A stretch of 64,000 nt of DNA from Hansfordia pulvinata (lineage: Eukaryota > Ascomycota > Sordariomycetes > Xylariales): the NCBI GenBank assembly GCA_006538405.1, contig BJKQ01000004.1:310001-374000 (forward strand). The letters run 5' to 3'. Within the stretch, counting starts at the first letter, position 1, and each line of letters opens with the position of its first letter. Of the stretch, positions 33,881 to 46,249 are shown in pieces. The notes beneath the pieces are model-generated. The model saw only the letters and a list, made by a program, of their open reading frames with translations. It was not told the DNA's origin and did no database searches. Made by a program: the position numbers and the translations under genes.

Positions 33881-36263
33881 TCAATCATCATCGTCGTGCA
33901 CCCCCGTCAGCGGCCCCGCCAGCCCCTGCATCCGGCGGCCCAGCAGGTCGTCCGAGCTGTCCAGCTTGACGATGCTCCGCGTCTTGCCGTGCAGCCTCGA
34001 CGACCGGTGCGGGCTCCTCTTAGGCTTCGGCTTCGGCTTCGGCTTTCCTGTTGTTTCGCCGCCGCCATTGGTCGCCGCCGCCGGCCCCGGGCTAGCCGCC
34101 GCCTCACTCCCCGCGCTCGACGTCTGCTGCTGCTGCTGTTGCTGCGCTTTGGTCTCCTCGCTGATGGTCCGCCCCCTCATCCGCGTCATGCTGATCTCCA
34201 GCGGCCGGTCCTCGTCCCCGCTCGACTCGGCGCGGTGGTGGTGCCGGCCCTGGCCGCCCGAGGCTGGGACCCCGGAGCCAGCGGCACCAGCCGCAGCACC
34301 AGCGCGCGCCGCCCCCGCCGCCCGGGCGAGGTCCCGCGACTCGGCCGCGTTGAGCAGCTCCACCGCCCACCGCGCGCACCGGTCTATCAGCTTCCACGCC
34401 GGCGGGTACACGGTGGGGAACTGATTGAAGCCGTGGCTGATGCCCGGGATCAGCACCACCTCGGCCACGTCCTTCTCGTCAAAGTCGGGCGCCGCGTCCG
34501 CGTCCGACCCCGGCACGTTCAGCGAGTGCCGCTGCAGGTGCTGCGCCCGCTTCGCCCGCCGCAGCCGCCCCGCCATGATCATCGTGTCGTCCACCAGGGG
34601 GTCCCTCTCACCCGTCAGGAAGTACGTCTTGGGGAATCGCTGCAGCAGGATGTCCGGAGCCAGGATCGGGCTGAGCAGGTAGTCCTGCGAGAAATCGGGC
34701 CGGTTGTGCGGCCCAATGTAGAGAATGATCATGGCGCGCATCATTTCGGGGGTCAGCACGCGGTCGTTGAAGTACGAGATCATCGAGGCCATGGCCAGGC
34801 GCGTCCGCATGGGCTCCGGGTGGTGCGACAGCGACTTGGTGTGTCGCTTCGAGATGGGCGACACGGGCTGTGTCCGGGGCCATTTCTGCGTGTTGGCGTG
34901 CGAATATCCGGGCTGGGGACTTCGCAAGCCCGTCGTGTCGTCGGCCTGGTCGCCATTGCCGTTCTGGGCAGGGCCAGCCATCCCCGCGTTGGGAAACGGA
35001 TATTCCTCCTCATCGTCGGATTGGTGGGGTGTCCCAACCACATCGTTGTACTGCATGCTCTTGCGCCGCAAGTAGTCTTTATTCGTGGCGCGGAACCTCC
35101 GGTCCTTGATCAGAGCCATCTGGTCATCCGACATCCAATTGCCGATGTTCATGTCCAGCCCGGGGTAGAGAAGGACGAGGCCGTCGGGCACTGGGAGGTC
35201 CTCCCTTCCCAGCGAGGACTGCCTCTTCATCACGTTGCTCTCGATGATCATCAAGGTCATGGCTGTGGCAATGTTCCCGCCAGCGCTATCGCCACAGACA
35301 ACCACTTTGGGGGTTTCTCGGCCGGACATGCCGATGCACCGCCCGCCGCTCCGGAAGATCGTCGTGTAGACGTCGAAGCACTCGTTCAGAGCGTACGGGT
35401 AAGGGAACTCGGGCGCTTTCTTGTAATCCAGACTTAACACCGGCAGGCCGGTTTTGCCGGCCCACGCCAGCAGCTTGTCCTCGTGGCATCTCGGATCCAT
35501 GGCGACGAAGCCCCCGCCGGGCACGTCGAGGATCATCTTGTTGATGTGTTCCAGGTCCGAGACCGGCCCGTCGTAGTAGAGCCAACCAGCGACGGGCTCC
35601 TTGTAGTCGCTGGTGCTGGGCCGGGGGATCCGGATGGCGCGGGGAGGCCACCGTGTGAACCGCGGCCGGATGAGGTTCTGGAAGAAGCTGAGATACGGGG
35701 ATGTGCCCTTGTTCCAGCTGACGCGCAGATGCTCGACCGTGATCATGCCGCGGACTTTGCGGACCTTTTCGTCCGCGCGCTCGGCGGCGACCAAATAGTA
35801 GAGCGTGAAGACCATGCTCGCGATGTCGCGCAGCCACTTTTGTTTGATTTTCATCGCCGTCCAGAAGCCCGCGTCCAGCGCCGTCAGGACCCAGGTCGCG
35901 CGGAAGTAGGTGGCATCGTACATGTTGGTCAACGGGTCGGGGCTGGCCAGCCCCACGAGGGTGCTGAAGTGGCGGGCTGCATAGAGGTACATCATGGTGA
36001 GGACGACGGTCTGCCATGTTGTCAAGCGTTTGGAGAAGAGGCGCGACAGCTTTCGGATGACGGGAGGGCCGTCTCGATCTCCCCTGCGACGGTGGTCAGT
36101 GAGCAGGCGGTCAATAGAGTAGGCACATCGCTGCCAGGCGTCTCGGCTGGCCAGCGCCGGGGTGTGGGTACCTGAATATGTACGCAGACCAGAAGGCCAG
36201 GACCGCAAGGACCTGCAGCCTCCGCGACTTGTTGGACGGTCTCCCTAAGAGATGGTCGAGCAT
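33881..36263 (-). CDS. alpha/beta-hydrolase, hormone-sensitive-lipase type
   Basis: Two exons, 36263-36172 and 36083-33881, encode 764 residues. The splice joins MLDHLLGRPSNKSRRLQV...SAYIF to RGDRDGPPVIRKL, giving a start typical of fungal membrane-associated lipases/esterases. Hydrophobic N-terminal segments precede the catalytic domain. Its oxyanion-hole motif VPGGGF is at about 219-223, the nucleophile in GDSAGGN (S297), the acid in GERDPLVDD (D525) and the histidine in GISHGF (H581), so the triad is complete. A roughly 70-residue insert with Ser/Thr/Pro and acidic residues sits between nucleophile and acid. A long disordered tail has a Gln run, Ala/Gly repeats and KPKPKPKPKR. The likely role is ester hydrolysis, perhaps of a lipid, at a membrane; the substrate is unknown. 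Confidence 0.88.
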
Positions 36264-38599
36264 TATCGGCGACGAGCAGGGCTGAAGAGCCTCTGGGCCA
36301 GGATCGGTCGGTGGGGTGCTGGCGGCACGGGACGACAGCCCCTCGACGAGGTGTTGAGCTCGACCAAGGTAAGAATGGGCTACAGGGTTCTAGGGCAAGG
36401 CCTGCGCCCGGGCGAGAAGCGAAGCGGGAGAATCAAGATTGGGAATGCGGCTGGGGGAGATGTCTAGATCGAAGCATTGTTCCTCACGACAGGAAGCAAC
36501 AGGCGGCGGCGGGCTTGAGTCAAGACACAAAGGCGGTTTCGTCATGGGCTTGTAGGTGACAGCGGGGCGGCAAAACGACCGGGGAGGCGGGTTGCCGGGA
36601 GAAGCCGAGACGCACGAGGAGCTGGCCTCAGCGGGTTGAACCGTGGGTGCGAGGTTGCGCGGGGCGATCTGGGGAAGGAGAGACGACCGGGTGGAAGCCA
36701 GCGAGGCAAAGGGTGGACAGCAAGGACGCAGTGAGATGAAGAAGGGTGAATGTGTACGAGCAACGGCCGTCTTCTGTGCCGACGACAACGACGAAGCGTG
36801 GCATGTGGCAGCTGACTGAGTCGAGTCGCAGCTTCGGTTGGCCGCCGAGCGCTTCTAAGTGCAGCTAGGCGCAGCTGATCCGCCCGATCCCCGGCGGCCC
36901 AGTCGCTTGACTTGGGCTGTGAGGTGATGTTCGCAGGCCTCTCTCTCTCCGGAGTGACGGCTGACAGCCGCGGGGCCGATGGATGGATGACGATGGCTGA
37001 CATGTGAAAGCAGGGCGGCGCCCCTGCCCGGCAGGCAGGCTCAACTCTTTTGCAGGAGAAAGCCGCCTGGGAACGTTGGGTCAGATCCTTCCGTCTTGGT
37101 GCTAGTGAATCGGCGGTTGAAGGGGCCTCCACCCCTGCCGCGCGCCCTCGAGCGAGCGGCGCTGGCTCCCAGGAATGTGTGACGTGTGCTGCGTCTGCCG
37201 GCCTCATCTCTGTCTCTGCTGCGTGCGGGCTGCCCAGATCCACGCGTGGGCGTGCAGGCTTCCCCAGACCCCGGAGCGGCCCCTTATGATTGAGAAGACG
37301 ACGAGCCGCCCGTGGGTCCCGTCACATGTACGGACGGACGGACGGTACGGGCATGAATGGGCGCTGCGGCGTCGTCACGCGGTCGAGACCGGGGCCTTCC
37401 TAAGCCTCTGTGGAGCCATGGCTGGGCAGTCATGTGCTTCTCGTCCCGTCCCTGCGTCGCCTTGGGGATCCAGATGGATAAGCCAGTGGCCCCCCAGCAC
37501 GAGCACGTGACGAGCAGCCCTGGGCAGGAGAACGGTACTCGTACAATTGAAGCGGGCATCTGCGATGATGTCTTGTTGCTCGTGTTTCGTCGGCGGGCGA
37601 GCGGCTTCACCTCGGCGGCCCTCGCTGGATGTGGCGGCTAGACGCAGACAGGTTTCCTCTTTTCAGGGTGTTGCAAAGATGAAGGTCAGGTTCCTGGATC
37701 GTATCGTGTGCCTTTTCTCTCGCCTTGGCCCATACTCGTACTGGGAGTCTGGACGTCGGCATGGGTTCTGTGGGCCGGCTCCTTTGGCAATACGGGTGGA
37801 TGATGCACTTTGCAATAACCTGATTCCTTTGTGGGAGTCGAATCGATCGGTGAGAGCTGCTCGTGTTGATAGTATTAGGGATGTGTCCTCGCAGTTGCAC
37901 GGCAGATGGCAGCGGAAGAGAAGACATTGAAGCGAGGCCAGATGAAGGTCTGCATTGCATCGCCGCCGACTCGAGCGTGAAGCGGGAAAGATACATGTGG
38001 TCCCTATGTACCTCACCCCGGCCCAGTTGGCCTCTCTCTTTCCCTAAGTGCACTGGCTTCTGCTGGTGACCCGGCTAATTCGACCGGAAGGACCTCAGCC
38101 CCGAACCGGCACTGAGGAGCCGGCGAATTTCCACCCGTGAGTCGATTCGCCTGCGAGCTCGGCGGCTTATCGATAAAGATGGCCTGCGGCGGGTGAATCA
38201 CCCCGGCTGTTTCGTGACTGATTTTGCGTCGCCGGGCGCCTTGTGCGAACTTCTCGTAGCTGGGCTTGAATGAGAATAATAAGAGAAAGCCGATTGAGCG
38301 CGAGCCGGAATACAATTGGCCAATTTGTGTCGAAGAATTGCGCGCTGCAGCATCGCATTGCCTGTGTGCTACCGCCCACCACCCACCGCCCACCATCGTC
38401 GGCTGTTTTTGGTGGGGAGCGCCGCGCCCGTTTTAGCCTCACCTTGGAACCTGCACCTCTACACCTCCCGCACTCGCACTCGCGCCCAGTCGCAACCTCC
38501 CCTATCGACACAAGCCGCTGCCATTGACCACGCTCCTCGCCGCCACGCAAGACCCGACCCGATCCGACTCGACGACCCTCTCCTCCCCTCCCCTCCGCA
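36264..38599. other. divergent promoter region of hydrolase (-) and acetylornithine aminotransferase (+)
   Basis: Two copies of TACTCGTA lie at 37536-37543 and 37733-37740. No open frame is convincing. The 3' part up to 38599 is a CA- and C-rich leader before the aminotransferase start. Confidence 0.6.
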
Positions 38600-39994
38600 A
38601 TGGCCTTCCGCCTCCCCGCCGCCCGGCGGCTGGCGGCGCCCTGGGCCCGCCGGCTGTCGTCGCAGGCGGGCGGCTCCTCCTCCTCCTCCTCCTCCAACCT
38701 GCCCCGCGAAACGCAAAAGGCCATCGAGCGCGACGCGGTGCTGCCGAACCCGGACCCGGCGGAGGACTCGGCCAGCGGGGCCATGGCCCGGGAGCACTCG
38801 CAGTACATGCTGGCGACGTACGCGCGGCCGCCGCCCGTGTTCGTCCGGGGCGAGGGCTCGTACCTGTACGACCTGGAGAACCGGCGGTACCTCGACTTCA
38901 CGGCGGGCATCGCGGTCAACTCGCTGGGCCACTGCGACCCGGGGGTGGCGCGGCTGGTGGCGGACCAGGCGTCGACGCTGATGCACTGCTCGAACCTGTA
39001 CTACAACCCGTGGACGGGGGCGCTGTCGCAGCTGCTGGTGCGCAGGACGCTCGAGTCCGGGGCCATGCACGACGCCGCGACGGCCTTCATCTGCAACTCG
39101 GGCTCCGAGGCCAACGAGGCGGCGCTCAAGTTCGCCCGCAAGACGGGCAAGGTGCTGGACCCGTCGGGCGCCAAGCACGAGCTCGTGTCGTACCACGGCT
39201 CCTTCCACGGGCGCACCATGGGCGGCCTGTCGGCGACGCCGAACCCCAAGTACCAGGAGCCCTTCGCGCCCATGGTGCCCGGCTTCCGCCACGGCACGTA
39301 CAACGACGTGGCCGAGGTGGAGACGCTGGTGACGGAGCGCACGTGCGGCGTCATCGTGGAGCCGATCCAGGGCGAGGGCGGCGTCAACGTGGCCTCCGCC
39401 GAGTTCCTGGCGGCGCTGGCGCGCCGGTGCCGCGCCGTGGGCGCCGTGCTCATCTACGACGAGATCCAGTGCGGCATGGCGCGCACGGGCCGGCTGTGGG
39501 CGCACAGCGGCCTGCCGGCCGAGGCGCACCCGGACGTCGTCACGTCGGCCAAGGCGCTGGGCAACGGCTTCCCCGTCGGCGCGGCCCTCGTCAACCGCCG
39601 CGTCCACGACATGATCAAGGTCGGCGACCACGGCACCACGTTCGGCGGCAACCCCATGGCCTGCCGCCTCGCCCACCACGTCCTGTCGCGCCTGACCGAG
39701 CCCGCCCTGCTGGCCGGCGTCGAGCCCAAGGCCGCCCGCTTCCGCGCCGGCTTCGACCGCCTGCGCGACCGCTTCCCGGACCTGGTGGCCGAGACCCGCG
39801 GCAGGGGCCTGATGCTCGGCCTGCAGATGACCCGCGACCCGTCGCCCGTCATCAAGGCCGCCCGCGAGCGCGGCCTGCTGGTCATCACCTGCGGCGTCAA
39901 CACGCTGCGGTTCGTGCCGCCGCTGACCATCACCGAGGAGGAGATTGAGAGCGGGCTGGCGATTCTCGAGGAGGCCATCGCCTCGGTGCAGTGA
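38600..39994 (+). CDS. arg8: acetylornithine aminotransferase, mitochondrial
   Basis: An intact single exon of 464 residues. Residues 1-23 are rich in Arg, Ala and Ser without acids, a mitochondrial targeting peptide, followed by a Ser run. The rest is a class III PLP aminotransferase: YLDFTAGIAVNSLGH, NSGSEANE at 167-174, SYHGSFHGRTMG, EPIQGEGG, IYDEIQCG with the PLP-contacting aspartate D287, and SAKALGNGFPVGA with the Schiff-base lysine K318, then GDHGTTFGGNP. It would convert N-acetylglutamate semialdehyde to N-acetylornithine in arginine synthesis, using glutamate as amino donor. Ornithine aminotransferase is the nearest alternative, but the mitochondrial peptide and the ALGNGFPVGA context favour the ARG8 assignment. 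The gene is strongly GC-biased at third positions. Confidence 0.9.
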   Translation: MAFRLPAARRLAAPWARRLSSQAGGSSSSSSSNLPRETQKAIERDAVLPNPDPAEDSASGAMAREHSQYMLATYARPPPVFVRGEGSYLYDLENRRYLDFTAGIAVNSLGHCDPGVARLVADQASTLMHCSNLYYNPWTGALSQLLVRRTLESGAMHDAATAFICNSGSEANEAALKFARKTGKVLDPSGAKHELVSYHGSFHGRTMGGLSATPNPKYQEPFAPMVPGFRHGTYNDVAEVETLVTERTCGVIVEPIQGEGGVNVASAEFLAALARRCRAVGAVLIYDEIQCGMARTGRLWAHSGLPAEAHPDVVTSAKALGNGFPVGAALVNRRVHDMIKVGDHGTTFGGNPMACRLAHHVLSRLTEPALLAGVEPKAARFRAGFDRLRDRFPDLVAETRGRGLMLGLQMTRDPSPVIKAARERGLLVITCGVNTLRFVPPLTITEEEIESGLAILEEAIASVQ

Positions 39995-40971
39995 TTTTCC
40001 TCCTCCCTCTCTTGTCTCTCTCCACGCCCTTGTCTTTCCCGCGTATCCAGCATAGTCTCGTCTTTGTGTCCTGTCGGCCGGCCGTAGAGAAAGAATAGAC
40101 CCGGATATCGTTTACCACGTGCCCATGTCATCCGTACTTGGCTCGCTTATTCTCCGAAAGTCACTACTCGTGAGTGAACTGTGAAGTGTCTAGGCAGGCA
40201 CTCATCAGACCCCAAAACAGAAAGCAGGCGTGCGCTGGGGCTGATCTCTTCGCTGCCAGCTCACCGCAGCCCACTATTGCACTACATAAATCTTCCTCGC
40301 CACGGGTGCTCGGCTTCCGCGCCGAGACGCCGCAGACCGGACCGGGCTGGGGGCCGGAAGCCGAGCGAGAGAACGAGAGAGAGCAGCCCAAGCCGCTGCG
40401 TCTACAACATGAGAAGCAATGATCCATCACACCCATCTCCTCGGAGATTCCCATACATACGAGAACAAGACGAACGCCGGGTCGAGCGCCGAGCGCCGAG
40501 CCTCGAGCAGGAGGTCAGAGAACGCTCGTCGGAGGGCCAAGACTCTGCGAGCCCACTCGGTCTAGTTGGTGGGTTTTCACAAACACATACGATACTGACA
40601 CGTTTCTGCCTTTTCATTGCCTTCTGCCTTACATGTCAGGTTTCCTTCTTTTGCGCACCAACGAAGACACCAGCGGACTCCCGTCTTCGGCGCCCGGCAT
40701 GAAAAGGCTGGGCCGAAGAACAATCAGGGTGGAGTGTACCCGTGAGTGAAACGAAAAGGAGACAGGAAGAAGGAAAGGAGAAAAGAGACGGAGAGAAATT
40801 TACACCCTCGACCCGCTGCGGAATACCAAGGGCTTTTTGTCCCGAGCAACCGCGGAACGGAACGGGCTGCCCAGGCACCGCTTGTAGCCGCAGTTCTCCA
40901 CTGTCTAGAAATTCCCCGGGGTGATGTTATCCACTTGTCTTCTCTCGCAGAATCGTGAGAGAAGACGCCCC

Positions 40972-40991
40972 AAAAAAAAAAAAAAAAAAAA
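40972..40991. repeat. A20 homopolymer
   Basis: A run of 20 A in the convergent interval. Confidence 0.9.
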
Positions 40992-41294
40992 GCCCTTCCG
41001 CTGGCAGAGACGGCACATACTCGTCGTAGTAGAGACGATACGAGCACGTGCTTCGACAAGACAAGATGAATAAAAAGCCCCAGAGCGGACCTTTTCCGGG
41101 CCCCTGTATTTCCGACGCAACGCAGGTCTACCCGCGCCTCCCGGCGGCGCGCGGCTGCGACGACGGCCTTGGCCGCCTTTAGAGAGTTTCAATGTTCTAC
41201 TCGTACTCTAATCTGTTCCCACAGCGGAGTCGCGATCATGATAGGGCGGGGCATTGTGCTGGCCTTTGTGATCGAGGCGTCTCCACGGGGTTAT

Positions 41295-41314
41295 CCCCCC
41301 CCCCCCCCCCCCCC
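41295..41314. repeat. C20 homopolymer
   Basis: An uninterrupted run of 20 C. Confidence 0.9.
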
Positions 41315-41707
41315 AGACTGAAATACAAAAGGCGGCCAGTAAAGCCCGGGGGATAGTTTGACCACGATGGTGGTCGCTCCGGGTCTGTCTTTGTCATGAT
41401 ACTCGTACGGTGGGTGGATGGGAGCCGCCAAACCCAAACCAAAAAAAAAAAAACCACTGGGACGAGAAAAGAGGATCTCGGGGGGCGCGCCTTAAAGTCG
41501 ACAAGTAATATGGGTCTCGTCGTGCGCTCGGCTTCCTGATGGGTGGGGTCGGCGCTGAGTTGTGCTGATGAGTCTACTGCGAGTACTCCGTACCTTACCA
41601 TTGACTCTCTATTGATATCCGCCGAAATTCGACCTCTTATTATTCAGCAGCAGTCAGTGCGGCCGTGATCCCCGGGCACTGTCGCCCTCACTCGGTTCCG
41701 GCGTTGC

Positions 41708-41740
41708 CCTCCTCCTCCTCCTCCTCCTCCTCCTCCTCCT
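41708..41740. repeat. (CTC)n microsatellite
   Basis: Eleven CTC-type triplets in non-coding DNA. Confidence 0.95.
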
Positions 41741-42412
41741 ACTGGCTGCCTCGAGTCACATCTGGCAATGTGCCCCCCATCTCCGACCTGCTGTTCTCAC
41801 CTGGTTCATAGCTTGACAGTCTTCAGCTGCGCAGAGGGTCTCTGTTCATGACCGCATGGCAGCTCTCAGGGGGAGATGTGAGAATCCTCAACTCGACATC
41901 CGGAACAGATGAACACAACAAGACCGCCGGTTATGCATTATACAGAACAGAACATTCCGGTCCACAATTGAGACCTCTTGGACTTTGAACCTTCTATGTG
42001 GAGAGTATTGTCGGGACCAAAGAGGACAGTGCCCGACGCCACATCCCAGCTCTCTCCTCTCTCCTGCCCCCGGTTTTGTTCTGTCTCCCGCCCACCATTG
42101 ATTGGCCCGTCGTTCCCGCAGCCCGGATTCGGGCATGGTTGACTGATGACTCCCTCGGGTTTACTAGTACGAGTAGGTGTAGGTTCGCGATGGTGTGCTG
42201 TGCCGCGATGTGGGATTTCCGCATTGTTCACCTTCTTTTTAAGCCGAGCCCCGTCCCCCCCCCCTCATCATCTCTGTGGTGTGTACGGACGAGACGAAGC
42301 GGACCGCACGCCATCGCTCGTACCCGGCTGGGACTCGTTGGTTGTCGCGTGGTATTTGGTCTGCTGCCTCCCCCCTTACTTATACTTCCCAGTCCCATCC
42401 AGTCCTGCCAAA

Positions 42413-42445
42413 AGTCAAGTCAGGTCAGGTCAAGTCAGGTCGGGT
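42413..42445. repeat. short tandem repeat of AGGTCA/AAGTCA units
   Basis: About five degenerate units of the type AAGTCAGGTCAGGTCAAGTC. Confidence 0.85.
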
Positions 42446-43678
42446 CCTGGGTTGCGCGTCGAGGGATGAGTCTTGATCAGCATCTCCCGGCAGCTGCCCC
42501 CGCGAGGAGGCAGACACAGCTCTTATCTCTCTCTCTCCCCACTCCGCTCTCTCTTTTTCTTTTCTTCCCTTTTCTTTTCATATTCATTGTTTTATTTCTT
42601 TCTTCACTTTCAATATTTGACATCCGTTTCTGTTGGCTTTTCTCAACAAGTTAAACAGCCTCTCTTGATTCTCAGTCCGCCTCGCCCACACTCGCTTGGC
42701 TATCCCACCCACTCACTCCCCCTGGTCCCCAACCTGACCCTCCAAGAACGCCCATCTCGCCGACCTGCGCGCAACACGAGACACAAGACAAGCCCTGCCA
42801 AGCCGCCAGCGACGGACAGCCTGCTAGCACGAAAGCAGCCATGTTCCCCCGGGGAGTGTAGTTGTCGGGCTGGCCAGAACCCCGGCCAGCCAGCCAGGCC
42901 CCAAGCCACAGGACAGGACCCTGGGAATGGCGAGAGGGGGACTTGCTTCACTTTGCCGACCACCACCACCCTCGCCTTTTTCTCTTAAAGAGAGAGAAAA
43001 AGAGAGAGAGGTCAGTGGAAAAGCCACGGGGTGAGGGTACCTTGTCCACCATCACCATTAAGTCGTGGGCGGTGGAGAACGAACAAGTTTCCGGAGCGCC
43101 CCCCCCCTCTTCATGTCGACATGCCAACCCACCGCGTCACTGTGGAGGTGGCGACAAATCCAAGTCTAATCTGGCCGGGTCGATCTCGGAGGCGGCGGGG
43201 AGGAGAGGAAGAGGAGGAGGAGGAGGAGGGAGAGGGTTGTTGTATGTGGCATGACGTTTGATGTCTGCCCACATTCCCCCACCCCCCAGCCCTCCCCCTT
43301 ATCGCACGATCCCCGACCACCGACGACGACACCGTTCGCTTTCTGAAGAACACCCCCCCGTCCACCACCCCGCTCTGGCCTGGTATGATCTGCAGAGGTC
43401 AAAAAGACGACAGAGGGTCGAGCTTGGGCGGGTCCGCCTGTGCCGTGCCTCGGCGAAGAGGGAGGGCCCGTCCATCTACTCCATCTACCTAATCTGCCTA
43501 TCTGCCTCTCTATCAGAACCAGGAAAGCAAAAACCCACCTGCGCGCCGGCACGCGACGTGGTGGGTCTCTCTCTCACATGGCACGAGACACATAAATCAA
43601 CGCGCTGGGTCCCCAAGAGTCAGAAACGGCCCCCCTTCTCGAGTTGCCAGCCCGCCGAAGAGAGAAAGAGAGAGCTTT

Positions 43679-43713
43679 CACAGTCACAGTCACAGTCACA
43701 GCCACAGTCACAG
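43679..43713. repeat. (CACAGT)n tandem repeat
   Basis: Six 6-base units, one with a C for T change. Confidence 0.95.
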
Positions 43714-43856
43714 CATCACCCATAAAACCATCACACGCGACAAGAGCTTGCTTCCAGGGCCACACCTCGACGACTTGGGGGAAAGAAAAAAGAGAGAAAA
43801 AAATAGACTCCACAGAGCGAAAATAAAAAGAAACCAGCAGAGCAGAAAGAGGGCAG

Positions 43857-43880
43857 CCCCCCCCCCCCCCCCCCCCCCCC
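43857..43880. repeat. C24 homopolymer
   Basis: The longest homopolymer in the window. Confidence 0.9.
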
Positions 43881-44064
43881 AATCGCAAAAGCAGCCCTCC
43901 CCCTCCTCCTCATCTCTCTCCACATTCAGACAGCCACGTCGGCACGGAAAATGAAGCGAAAAGAGAGCAAGAGAGCAGGAAGGAATCCAGACCCCCCCGG
44001 AATCACGCACGTCCATCCATCTCCCGGGGTGCTGATACCGGGAACCAACCCTAAAACCGCTGCA

Positions 44065-44128
44065 TACCTTACCTACCTACCTACCTACCCGGACTGGACT
44101 AGGTAAGGCAAGGTAAGGTAAGGTAGGT
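44065..44128. repeat. TACC array facing GGTA array
   Basis: A TTACCTACCTACCTACCTAC-type arm at 44065-44090 is followed 10 bases later by an AGGTAAGGTAAGGTAGGT-type arm at 44109-44127. The arms are partly complementary and could fold into a hairpin. Confidence 0.8.
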
Positions 44129-46249
44129 GCACAAGACACTAGGCATGCCGGAGCCCAGGGCAAGGGTACGGGTATCGCGCATGGTACCAGAGGGAGAAAC
44201 GAATGATAAGAGAGACGCGAAGGGCGACAGGGTCTCAGACAAGGGGGGGGGGGTCAAGCACTATAGTAGGTATCTTTCTTTCTCTCTCTCCCTCTCCCCA
44301 GAGTTCTGTCCAGCTTATCATGCCACAGCAAAGCCCAAAGATGGGGTAAACCCCAGACGTCAAATCAAACACAACCATGACCCCATATCGCGGTACCCAC
44401 CCACTTACCTCTCCGCGCGCGCCCGCGCATGCCCGCTATCTCCTTCCCCCCCTCCTTGTCTTTGACTGATGACAAGACTTGCTCCATTTGGAACAAGAAC
44501 AGGGGGGGAGAAAGGAAAGGAAAAAAAAAAAAAACCACCTCCCTCTCACCAGATAAACCTTATCAGAAGGCAATGGCCTTGTCCGACGTACAGTGTGTCA
44601 GAGTGCAGGAGGGGAGAGAGAGCGAGTATATACACCACAGAAGAGAAGAACCGGGGCCGCCCCCGCGACAGCGCATACCCTACCATATACACCCTTTCAC
44701 ATGTATCTCTCGCTTCTTCTTTCTTCTCCTCTTCATCTTCGTCTCCTCTCCCCTTCCACCCCAGGTTTATTTGAGAACCCTCCCACCTGCTCGCATCTTT
44801 ATCTCTCCCCATCCTCCCCCCGTCCCCAAAGCGTCGCACCCGCCCAGCCCCAGCCCAGGCCAAGCCAAGCCAACCCGGCCGGCCCTGCTGCCACCCGGAA
44901 CCTGCGACCCCCCCAGTCTAGACCGACTTGGCGCGGATAAGCCCTTCCCCCTGCCTGCCTGCCTGCCGCCGATGCAGAAATGCGCCACGCCTCCAATCAC
45001 AAATCTACCCGAGCGTGGTAGTACTCTGTGTGTGCGTGTGTGTGTGCGTGTGTGTGAGCGCCCATCAGCTGACAAGCCACGGGCGAACGACGAGGAGGGG
45101 GAGGGGAGGGGACGTGGTTCAGGATCCCTCCCCCCCTCCCTCCAAGACCAGGGGTCTATCAAGAGGCATCGGGTCTAGGCTTCCCATCCACACACACACA
45201 CAACTCATGTGAGAGATAAGAAGACCCGTAACCCGCCCCCTTCACTCCCTTCCACTCCCTCTCCCTCCAAGCCAAGCCAAGCAACAAGTTCCCGTGTCCG
45301 CCCTTCGAGTCCGGGGCGTGACCCCGAGAGAGGAAGACTGTGGGAGGCGGCATACGTATAAGAAGGCCAGCAAAGGGGAAACGCCGCTTTATGAGAAGGG
45401 GGTCACAGACACACACACACACACTCTCTCTCTCTCTCGCCAGATCTCGGCTATCTCTCCATCGCCGAACCCGTCCCACAGCCGCCGCCGCCACCCCGTC
45501 GTCTTCCGCACTCCCCCCCACCCTCTCGGCTCCGGCGTCTCCCGCTCCAAAAAGGTCGCTGTCCCCGTCCGAGAGCCCCCTCCCCTCCGGTCCCGGCTCC
45601 GCTCATCTCCCATTGCACCGGAGCACGGGACGGAGGCGCTTCCCCCCCACGACGGGGCCGGAATTAACCAGACAGAGGATGGACAGCCACCTACTCGTTT
45701 GCTGAAAGCTCGCCGAGATTGGCGGCCTGGGACGAGTTCCCAGCTGACCCCAAGACGGCCAAAGCCGCCCTCCCTTACCTGGAGGCGCCGAAACGCGCCA
45801 CATCGACGAGGCGAGGAAACCCCGCCTCAACGTCTCGGCTCTTCATTCGCCTCATCACATCCAACCCAGACACCAACGACAACAAGACACAGCACCACGA
45901 CAACACCCAAGAGATTCATCAGTTCAGTTCAATGTGGACTTGATTTATAAACAGAAACAGTCTATGCGGAAAGAGTCGCTGGCGATCGATCGTGGCCTCA
46001 TACTCCAAAAAAAAGCAAACAACAATGCCTATAACCACCAAATGCAGATGGGCTCCCCGACCAAGCCCGGGCTAATGCAGGGGTATCCCATATAAACAAA
46101 TACGGCTCGCGTTTTTGTTTCGGACATGATACACGAAATCGGTCTCAAGAAAGCAACTCGCTGAACGGGCGCCCATGTCTATTTTTTGTGGCCGGTCGAG
46201 CACCGTGGACAAAAAAAGCGAAGAGAAGAGAGGTGTCTGGCACCCCCCT

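Larger units (their letters stand above)
39995..46249. other. 6.3-kb convergent gene-free interval, rich in simple repeats
   Basis: Both neighbours end here: aminotransferase (+) and amino acid permease (-). It holds an A20 run at 40972-40991, C20 at 41295-41314, (CTC)n at 41708-41740, AGGTCA-type repeats at 42413-42445, a long pyrimidine block at 42520-42625, CACAGT repeats at 43679-43713, C24 at 43857-43880, and TACC/GGTA arms at 44065-44128. The word TACTCGTA occurs at 41198, 41400 and 42168. No coding frame is supported. Confidence 0.55.

Noticed and set aside
33710..35437. 575-codon plus-strand open frame opposite the hydrolase
   Set aside because: Antisense shadow with Arg/Pro/His composition and no domain.
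38459..39948. long open frames on both strands over acetylornithine aminotransferase
   Set aside because: They are other frames of the same conserved gene and lack motifs.
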